From Actinomortierella ambigua (Eukaryota > Mortierellomycota > Mortierellomycetes > Mortierellales > Mortierellaceae): a stretch of 11,036 bases of DNA. The position numbers and the translations under genes were made by a program. This document shows, piece after piece, positions 1 through 7,267 of the stretch. Location: NCBI GenBank assembly GCA_016098155.1, contig JAAAJB010000838.1, positions 1 to 11,036 on the forward strand, given 5' to 3'. A model generated the notes under the pieces. It searched no databases. It was not told the DNA's origin and saw nothing but the letters and a program-made list of their open reading frames with translations. Positions within the stretch are counted from its first letter, which is position 1. The number at the start of each line of letters is the position of its first letter.

Positions 1-20
1 AAAAAAAAAAAAAAAAAAAG

Positions 21-49
21 GCTATAAAGCTATAAAGCTATAAAGCTTT
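21..49. repeat. 8-bp tandem repeat (GCTATAAA)x3
   Basis: Three exact head-to-tail copies of GCTATAAA occupy 21-44 and are followed by a partial copy (GCTTT). They lie about 60-90 bases downstream of the R3H gene stop codon, so they probably fall in its 3' UTR or just past it, where they read TTTATAGC. A run of 19 A lies immediately to the left. No canonical AATAAA is present on the minus strand between the stop and the window edge, so these A/T-rich units may help direct 3' end formation. That role is inference. Confidence 0.8.
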
Positions 50-109
50 CTGTCGTCTTCATTTTTTTCTTGTGCTTAAATCTCAACATTATATAATATT
101 TGACTGTGT

Positions 110-3100
110 TCACCGGCGATCAGCGTCCTCGTCAGCCCTGCTGTTCTCCTGGACCGGTGGTGTCGGCTCCTTCGAGTCAACGACGACGATACCAGCATCA
201 ACACCACCACCACTACCCTTTGGGCTAGCTACTGAAGGCACAGAAGCGGTGGTGGTGGTGGTGGTGATGGGTCCCGTCCCCCGTGTTGGCAGTGGATGAG
301 GAGGAGGAGAAGCAACAGCACCACCACTAGGAGGTCCACCCACCGTCGGAAGGAGGCTCTGTACTAACAAAGGGGCCCACACCCTCACTTGAAACCGAGT
401 GTTACGCAGCAATGGCTCTTCACCTTCTTCATTCACGCCATCGTCTTCTCCACTCCGTCCTTCCAGCTGCTGCTGCTGCTGCTGTTGCTCGTTGTCCTCT
501 GATTCAAGAGGGCCATTGAACCCGAGTCGGCTCGACTTCTTCAGCCAAGTCTCACGACCATCCTGGAAGGCGGCAAGTGCTTCGGTGGCCACCGCTGCAT
601 TCTTGAAAATCACTAGGTATTGGCCATGCGCCAATGCTGCCGGGCTTGGGGAGGGCGAGGAAAGAGTAACGGTGGTAGTGGCGGTAGCACCTCCGGATAG
701 TCCTGCTGGCTTCACGTGCTTCAACTTGCCCCCTACTGGAAGGGCCAGGTCGTCCAAGAAATCATCCTCGGGATGGAAACCATACACCTCTAGGATATGT
801 TCTGGCATCGATTTTTCTATGCAAGGACAGCAAATGAGAATAAAAACGAATTAACAAGAGAGCTCTCCTGATCTGTAGAAACGAGAGATATAGAGGCCCT
901 TTTTCTCTTACCTTGACTAGGGCCTTTCAGCACGCCTTCATACGGGCCAGCCATTGGTACAGAGTAATCGTACAACAAGTTCTTTTTGCTTGTAGAACTC
1001 AACGTTCCACCACCAGCAGAGGAAGGTGTTGGGGTCTGTCCCGAGCTCGTAGTTGAATTCGACGAATAAGAACGCGACATGAGAGTAGGGCCATGCGTGC
1101 TGTCGATTGGATGCTGATGCTGCAAATAGCTGTCATGCAATAGCATACCATCCGATGTGCTTCCAGCTGCTCCTTCCATAGCTGTTGAATAATTATTGCC
1201 CTCATGGTTGCTTGTCGTATTGATTGTCGACGGGCCGCTGCTCGAAGACTGAGGGCTATTGGGATCAAACAGCTCAGTTGATTTGGGTGGCCGCCTCTCG
1301 ATATCATACATGTTCGCCGAGGCTTGGCTCGACATGACGGTGTATCCAGTCCCCGGGACATGATGCTTGTTGCTGCTGTTGGTATTGGTGTTGTTGTTGC
1401 TGTTGACCGTATTGTTGCTGCCGTGGCCTGCACCATTCGATCCGCCACCACCACCAAACGCGGCTGTGTTGGTCCATGGTGGGCCCGATACTCCGCTGCC
1501 TGGTTGGTAAGCAAATCCCGATCCACTCCAGACATGCTGTTGGTTTTTGTGTTTTCCGTGATATTTTGATCCTCCAGATTGCCCTCGGTGCCCTTGCGGT
1601 CGAATGGATTGTCCACCCAAGGGCCCGACTGGTGGTGCGAAGTCATAGCTAGCATTTGCTGGAAGCGGAACTCCAGAACCGTAGTAGCCACCACCACCGC
1701 CACCATTCATACTGGGACCTCCTTTGCTAGGGTCATATGCCTGGTTGTACCGTTTGTTGGAGGGCGAGCGGTGAAACTGGTGATCCTGAGAGTACCGCGG
1801 CCGTACATTGCCTCCAGCACCATTAGGCGGACCTGCCCTGGAGGCTGAATGATTCGGCTGGAAATAGGGTTGATAGTGCTGATGATGGTGATGATGTGCT
1901 TGTTGACCGGGATGCTGGAATGAGCCATGTTGTTGTGGCGGATTCTGGGGCTGCTGAGGATGGTAATAGTTGGAATGCGGAACATGAGGCTGTGAATGTG
2001 ACGACAAATGATGCTGGTGATGCGCATAGGCCGGTCGCTGCTGTGCTTGCTGGAAGCCAGGATCCATAGGTTGCTTGTACTGGTGAGGAGGCGCGTGGAA
2101 AGCGGCCGCCTGCGGATGTCCCGGATGGTGCCCAGGCCCGCCTGGAGAATATCCGGGGCCGTATGACCCCATATCTGGTCCTGGGTACTGCATAGGATCC
2201 GTCATCCATGGCCCCATCGGCTGTGAAGGTGGTGGCCCCGTTGGAAGAGGGTGGGTATACGGGCCGTGATGGGGTGGTACTGATGGATATCCAGCGTTGG
2301 CATTGAGGCCATAGTGGCCCATGTTGGTCGAGTTGTATCCAGAAGGCGGGTAGGACTTTTTGCCAGAATAGCTTTGGCCGCCAGAGCCCTTCATGCTTCC
2401 TGTCGAGTTGACACGACCTTGTGTTGGAGTGTGCGTTCTGCTATGGCTGGGCGCCACACCTGGAGGATCGATACCAAAGTAGTCAATGACTTTAGGTGGC
2501 GTTGACGCACTGTGCATTGGCGAAATGGCTGCAGGTGACGCTGTCGCAAAGGTGGTTGGCCCTGGGCTGTGGTGGCCATCCTGGCTCGACGACGAGGACT
2601 CTGTCCTTGCGAGCCCAACGGGCGTCCGGGCAGCCCCCGACGAGCTTGAGGTGGTTGACGTGGTGCTCCGTCTCCGCCTACCATCAGAACTATCTGTTTG
2701 AAGGTCTGACTTTGACAGCTTTGTCTTTGGCTTGCGCACAGCCATAACATCCGAACCTGATGTAACAGCATGTCCAGCCGCAGGAGTTGGAGTTGTTGGA
2801 GACCCGCTACGCGACACGTTCCGAGAGCTCGAGTTTGAATGAGCCCAGTCGTGGCGGCTAGCATCAAGTGCGTCAGGAGATCTGACGAGCTCTGGTGATC
2901 CTGGCTGGCTCTCTGCAGGCTTTTTCTTCTTCCCGCTATTGTTGCTGCTGCCGCTGCCAATAGCGTTGTTGGTGCTGGTGCTGGTGCTGGTGCTGCCGCC
3001 ATTGCTTGGTTGTTTCTTGGACTTCATTGGCTTTGTGGTTGCGTCGTCTTCATCTCCTTCGGTATGCTTTGCGACGTGCATGGCTGTAGATGTAGGGTTC

Positions 3101-4120
3101 ACAGCAGGAGAATCGCAGCGGGACGTGCTACCTGACGAGTCGGGCGTCTTTGAAGCGCCAGGTCCTTCCTGAAAGATGCGTGCTCGGGCCTTCGCGTACG
3201 CCTCTTCGCGCTCCTTGATTGTCATGGTCTTGCGCTCCGGCTCAGGTGTAGACTCGCCAGTTTCATTCATTGTAGTGGTAGTTCGATCAGGATTTCGCCT
3301 AAGTAGCTGAATGGGCTTGATCACTTGCTCCTCTTCCTCCTCCACTAGATCCGAAAATCGTAATGCTGGACTGTTTTGCACAAAAGATGAAGCAATGACG
3401 AAGATGTTAGCGCTAGCCTTGCAGCTCATAACCTTCCTCATACTTTTGACAATCATGATTCTACTCACATAGCTGAATATTCGGTCTTGAAGAGCACTAC
3501 CGTCTTGTGCACTGGATGAACAATTCGCCGCAGATTAAAGTAGTTCGCCACACGGTGAATCACCATCCGATGGTATGAGTTCATCGTAGGAAACTCGAGC
3601 TTGTTCTTTCTGTGAAATAGAAGGCAGCCCAAAGATTTGTTCAATATGGAGGACGATCGAAAAGGAAGAATGAACATGGTTTACGTTGCAAAAGCAAAAC
3701 TTACAGTGGATCACTTATAAAGAACCCAAACTCGCGGTCCAACTTCAACAAGAACATGCGATCCTTGTTGCTCCGCAAAGCTGTCATCAGGAATTCGTCC
3801 AGAGTTGCATTGAATGGCCCGCTCCCGCCTTCCTCCAAATCCAATTGCTCGAGTGTCTGCGATAAGGTCGATGCTTCATCGCAGGGCTTGCTACTCTGTC
3901 TTGCGGAGGCCAATGATGAAACTTCCCCTCTCTCACCTCCTCCGGTGCGTAGACAGGATTGGTCCGAGGCTAACAGAGGAGATTCGTCCTCAGAAGGTGG
4001 ATTCGGGTGATTCACCTGGTTGTTGGGGCGCTCAGCCTGGAGAATGGTGGTAGTGCTCGAATCATTTCTCGGTGCGGTATGATCGCCACTTTGATCGCTC
4101 GGGTCGAGCGTTTCTGCCAT
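110..4120 (-). CDS. R3H-SUZ domain RNA-binding protein with RRM-like C-terminus (4 exons)
   Basis: Exons on the minus strand are 4120-3705, 3609-3469, 3370-912 and 816-110, joined in frame to give about 1240 residues. Residues ~102-182 form an R3H domain with the core R153-x3-H157 inside the family-typical MNSYHRMVIHRVANYF, preceded by an LLKLDREFGFFISDP helix. A SUZ domain follows at ~203-255, ending in KEREEAYAKARARIF. Both fold types bind single-stranded RNA or DNA, as in R3HDM1/2, Drosophila Encore and yeast Rbs1. Residues ~260-1000 are low complexity, rich in Ser, Pro, Gly, His and Gln, and look prion-like. Residues ~1009-1160 have RRM-like strands (HILEVYGF, then QYLVIF and a following helix), recalling the C-terminus of R3HCC1; a Q7 run sits within. 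ATG 4120 has a good context (GCCATGG), but an in-frame upstream ATG exists at 4273. The probable role is binding mRNA in the cytoplasm. Domain calls are firm; the biological role is inferred. Confidence 0.9.
467..487 (-). repeat. CAG/CAA run encoding Q7
   Basis: Six CAG codons and one CAA codon encode seven glutamines inside an acidic linker of the RRM-like C-terminal region of the R3H protein. The run is nearly pure and is likely to vary in length between strains. Confidence 0.85.
817..911 (-). other. Intron 3 of the R3H-SUZ gene
   Basis: The donor is AAG|GTAAGAG and the acceptor CTTGCATAG, length 95 bp, phase 1. Splicing turns an otherwise premature end into GPSQ-EKSMPEHILEV and joins the disordered region to the RRM-like segment. 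Confidence 0.85.
3371..3468 (-). other. Intron 2 of the R3H-SUZ gene
   Basis: The donor is AT|GTGAGT, the acceptor GCAAAACAG and the length 98 bp, phase 2. A GCTAAC branch-site candidate lies inside. Splicing removes an in-frame TGA and joins the end of the R3H domain to IPALRFSDL, the expected linker before SUZ. Confidence 0.9.
3610..3704 (-). other. Intron 1 of the R3H-SUZ gene
   Basis: The donor is CT|GTAAGT, the acceptor TATTTCACAG and the length 95 bp, phase 2. Splicing gives FFISDPL-KNKLEFPTMNSYHR, which reconstitutes a continuous R3H domain. Confidence 0.92.
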
Positions 4121-4500
4121 GGCTAAACAATTGCTGGTGACCACCAATAAAGGTGTGACAGAGTAGAGTAAAAACAATGAACAGAAACAGATTAAGGAAT
4201 TGCAAACAATCCAAATAGGAGAAGCTTGGTCATTGCCGTCGGATGATTTTCGTCCAGGAGGTATGCTCAGCATCCTATGGGTAAGCAATAGATGGTGGAC
4301 AAACAAGCAAGAATTTTTACACACATACCTATCGCGTGCAATGAGGAGAAAGGCGAGCCAGTGTTGCGAGGATTCTTGGCGTATAAGACGCTAGGAGGCA
4401 GACTAGTCGGTCCTTCGAGAGAGCAGCCAAGACGAATTGGAATTCCCCTTGACAAAAGCCGTAGAATAAAGTTGCCTTACAGGGCGTGCCAACAATTTGA
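4121..4500 (-). promoter_or_regulatory. 5' leader of the R3H-SUZ gene with candidate small intron 4275-4328
   Basis: Upstream of ATG 4120 on the minus strand there is a candidate intron with donor ATAG|GTATGT at 4328 and acceptor CTTACCCATAG ending at 4275, 54 bp long. Directly after it an ATG at 4273 opens in frame with the main ORF. It would add 51 residues including a hydrophobic stretch (WIVCNSLICFCSLFLLYS). The same stretch read as RNA is a long pyrimidine-rich tract ending in CACCAG (~4132) and TTTAG (4123). The same donor could therefore splice to an acceptor just before ATG 4120, giving an intron of about 200 bp. I favour that reading because R3H-SUZ proteins are not usually membrane anchored. 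No TATA box was recognised. Confidence 0.4.
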
Positions 4501-5071
4501 CGATGGGCACTTGAGGAATATGTCGCAAGCGAATCTAGGGTAGAAAAGACAGGCACAGCGGAAGGAGCAAGGCGTCGACTGCACAGGGCCTGGAAAGAAG
4601 TGGGTAAGACGAAGTGGGAAGCATGTATGGTTAAAGGACAATTGCCGGACTTCCAGCAATCGAGAAATCTAGAGCTGCAAGAAAAAGGATAGCCGAAGCG
4701 GGTGACCGAACCTATTTGGTCGTAAGAATACAATGCAGACGCTCAGAAGCCTCCAGGAAGGCCGATGGCAAGCAAACAAAGGATGTGTGGGTAACGAGAG
4801 AATGCAAATGACCAGGTGAATTGAATTACACAATGCGACAATGGCATTTGCTCGCTGCATATCTGCCGACGTATCTGCGTCATCATCTGTCTAAGCCACC
4901 GCCATCTCCACGTTTGGCGGTGCACGCGCAGGGCGATCCGGGTTTATTCACTCCCAAAACCAAGGAACCAAGCGATAGGGCTTATGCGTGTAACCAATGC
5001 ATGGTTAGCGGGCTGTACAGCTAGAAAAAAAACACACAATAAACAAGCAAGCAAGCAAGCGATAAAGCAAA
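4501..5071. other. Spacer between the R3H leader and the relic; no gene recognised
   Basis: Only short open frames occur here on either strand and none resembles a known protein. The stretch probably holds the R3H gene promoter and possibly the untraceable far end of the relic to the right. It contains a (CAAG)4 run at 5044-5059, and a 7-bp inverted repeat with CACCGCC at 4897-4903 facing GGCGGTG at 4916-4922. No canonical TATA or CCAAT arrangement was recognised on the minus strand. Confidence 0.5.
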
Positions 5072-6540
5072 CAAACAACTTGCAAGTTGGACGAAGTACT
5101 TGCTGAAGCTGCCAGCAAGCGAGGCTAACCCTGCCTTCGTTTGAAGCGGCTTTGACCAATTGCCTTTAGGAGTTCATTCGCAACTTTCCAGTACTCCTCT
5201 TGCTTGGCTCGTCTTTCATGTCAGGTGTGCTTTTTGAAACAAGAGTTATCGCCATTGGAAAACTCTCGCGGCGCGCGAAATAAGCGACAAGACTTGCATT
5301 CGCGCCAGATAGTGCTAGGAATGTGGCAATCCCCTGGTTCGCTGCTGGCCCTTTCTTTGTAGCATCGCCTGTCACGCCATCCCCTGCCACAGCACCTCCT
5401 GCCACCGCGCCTCTTACCACCGCATCTCGTGCCACACCATCCAATCGGTGCCTCCTCTGATTCTCACTCCATCGTCTCGGTTTGAACATAGGCTGCATGT
5501 CAGGTTTTGTCTTCACCGACTGGTTGTGAACAATTCCCGTCAGTATGCAGGCCAGCTTCTCCAGGCTCCAACTAAAGCACCGGCAGCAACGGCGATGCAA
5601 CAACACATGCTTGTCTCAATTCGATCCACAAGATCTTGACATTCTTGCCCGGGCATCCGAAAGCCGCGAAAAAAAAAATCATCAGACGACCTGATGCTGT
5701 TCCAAACTTCAGTCAACAAATACTTGGCGCCACCTATGGTGCTACAGACCTGTTCGGGGAGCTTTCGGCCAGGGAGCTGCTGGTAGCGCTCCGATTGCAG
5801 CTCGCGAAACTTAAAGGCTGGCAGTTGGGCTTGGTGGCCGTCTGTGCCTATAGAAACTCGTAGCAAGTATCCTTTGGTGTTGTCACTGGTGTCAAAGGTT
5901 TTGGAGCGCAGGGAATTGATAAGATTCTGGATCGCCCATGATGGCCAGGGGTTTGACACGTCGGATGACGCTCCTGTAATGTTTCGTGATCTCGACTCTG
6001 ACTTGTCCAGCAACCGACCGCACCAATTTTGATGGGCAGTAGTCTGACCACCAAGTGACTGTGACACTGACTCCGGCTCCAAGAGGTCCCTATCCTCTAG
6101 ACGCTGCCACTTTCTCAGCAGCACGACTCTTCCTCTCGCGCATGTAATCTCGCAGCTGTGGCTTGGTACCAGAGAGGATGAATGTCAAAGAAGACTGTTC
6201 GGGGTCAGAGTCTGCGTCGAGAAAGTCGATCAAATGGTTGGATGCCGTCCTCCTACAAGAAGATGCTTTCAATATAAGGGCTGATCGCCTTCAGCTTGAT
6301 GGCGTCGCGAATGCAACCCACGACCTCTTACAGAGTGTCATTGATAACATCTTTGATCTTCCCTTGAAGACTCTCGACTGGCAGACAAACAGCAGGATGC
6401 TCGAAAGCAAGAGCGTTGAACTGGTAGGACCTCGGGAGGCTTGGGATTGCCAACTTCAATTGCCGGTTGGATATTTCGACCATTGATGGCGGAGGTTGGG
6501 ATGGCGTTTCCTTGCACCCTTTGTATTTGAGCTGAATCAT
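5072..6540 (-). pseudogene. Decayed TnpB/Fanzor-like (RuvC-type) protein gene
   Basis: Protein-like segments run consecutively along the minus strand but switch frame. 6540-6331 has LAFEHPAVCLPVESLQGKI. 6252-6090 is the next piece. About 6190-5679 contains KGYLLRVSIGTDGHQAQL and GGAKYLLTEVWNSI. At 5668-5575 comes GCPGKNVKILWIELRQACVV. About 5600-5265 includes KPRRWSENQRR. At 5265-5128 comes SNGDNSCFKKHT-stop-HERRAKQEEYW. At 5128-5072 comes SLAGSFSKYFVQLASCL. At least four frame changes and a TGA at 5223-5221, where I expect Trp, mark it as dead. The order RTDG-type strand, then ILxxDLGQACVVGA, NGDNxxFKRHxW, RAKQEE and SLAGxFxxYFV matches, from memory, a large Mucoromycota family ending in a TnpB-like zinc ribbon. 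That ribbon is not visible here. The family name is a recollection; the broken state is seen directly. Confidence 0.65.
5362..5436 (-). repeat. 15-bp imperfect tandem repeat, five units, inside the relic
   Basis: Five adjacent 15-bp units (plus-strand examples GCACCTCCTGCCACC and GCGCCTCTTACCACC) encode degenerate pentapeptides on the minus strand such as GAVAG, GAVAG and DGVTG. They fall where the surrounding relic reads as an ordinary basic region, so they look like a local expansion after or during decay. The plus frame is also repetitive (xPATx) but is closed by a TAG immediately before it. Confidence 0.75.
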
Positions 6541-6870
6541 GGCTGGAGGGCGATCATGCTCGGTGCGCTGTGTCCACCTTCCTCCTTACCACACTTCCAA
6601 GGGGGTGCGAAAGAGGCAACGGAACACTGCTGGAAAGTATAAAGTATAGCGACCTCCAGAAGGGAGAAGCTCACGCATGAGGCTAAATTCACTGCTGAGA
6701 ATGGCACCTCGACGTGCTGACGACCCATGTTAACCACCAGAGTGACCAGGGTTACATGCTCAGCCTTTAAGAGCATGCCGATAAACCACCTCGAGATGGC
6801 ATCGCCACCACTCTCCCAAGATATTTGATGCACGGACGATATTTGCAAGGCAAATGACACATACTTTTGA

Positions 6871-6876
6871 TTTATT
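6871..6876 (-). terminator. Polyadenylation signal AATAAA
   Basis: AATAAA on the minus strand lies about 390 bases after the stop codon of the CON7-like gene and is the first exact copy downstream of it. The length would be a normal fungal 3' UTR. The cleavage site itself is not identifiable from sequence alone. Confidence 0.55.
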
Positions 6877-6980
6877 GAAAACAGCGCTATTAAAGAAGAA
6901 GGAAAGAAAACGAGAGGGATGCCACGAAGCAACAAGGCCCTGCCAAGGGTTTCATGGGGGAATATGATGAAAGGGTGTTG

Positions 6981-7004
6981 TGGATGTGTGGATGTGTGGA
7001 TGTG
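6981..7004. repeat. 8-bp tandem repeat (TGGATGTG)x3
   Basis: Three exact copies are followed by a GT-rich tail (AATGTGGTGTGTG). In the predicted mRNA of the C2H2 gene the unit reads CACATCCA and lies in the 3' UTR, about 265 bases after the stop codon. Confidence 0.8.
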
Positions 7005-7267
7005 AATGTGGTGTGTGAAGAATGAAGGAAATCACAAACTGTACAAAGAAGGCGAGAAAAAGCAGAGACAAATAAAAACACATTGGTGATAACAAAGAAC
7101 AGAGCAAAGGATCATCACTTTGGTACACAGGGGTGGGGGTAACCAGACAAGTTAAGTTCAAGAAAAGACTGCGGTTTCCCAGCTAGCAGTGTTTTCCACG
7201 CACTGGACAAGAAGCGCTTTAGAAAGCAAGAGTAGGAGAATGAGACCAGTGGGTCTTGAGATCGCGC

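Larger units (their letters stand above)
6541..7267 (-). other. 3' flank of the CON7-like gene and spacer to the relic
   Basis: This stretch starts at the stop codon of the C2H2 gene and runs to the first recognisable part of the relic. It holds a poly(A) signal at 6871-6876 and an 8-bp tandem repeat at 6981-7004. A 132-codon minus-strand open frame at 6935-6537 lacks an ATG at its start (first internal ATG at 6776) and has no recognisable domain. It overlaps the predicted 3' end and is not called as a gene. Confidence 0.5.

Noticed and set aside
1..19. Poly-A start of the window as an mRNA tail or retroposon tail
   Set aside because: There is no gene on the plus strand ending here, and introns are present in the neighbouring gene, so this is genomic sequence at a window edge.
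399..854. Plus-strand 151-codon open frame
   Set aside because: It lies antisense to exon 4 of the R3H gene, and its poly-Cys run is just the complement of the CAG repeat. It shows no domain.
999..2209. Several minus-strand frames of 106-235 codons within exon 3 of the R3H gene
   Set aside because: They are other-frame shadows of a low-complexity exon; the chosen frame alone continues through all four exons.
4329..4733. Minus-strand 134-codon frame upstream of the R3H gene
   Set aside because: It starts at TTG, ends exactly at the candidate leader donor, has no recognisable motif and is best explained as leader or promoter sequence.
6163..6486. Plus-strand 107-codon frame with ATG
   Set aside because: It is antisense to the N-terminal part of the relic and has no partner exon. 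The minus reading has splice-like junctions and connects to further segments, so this is probably a mirror of ancestral coding bias.
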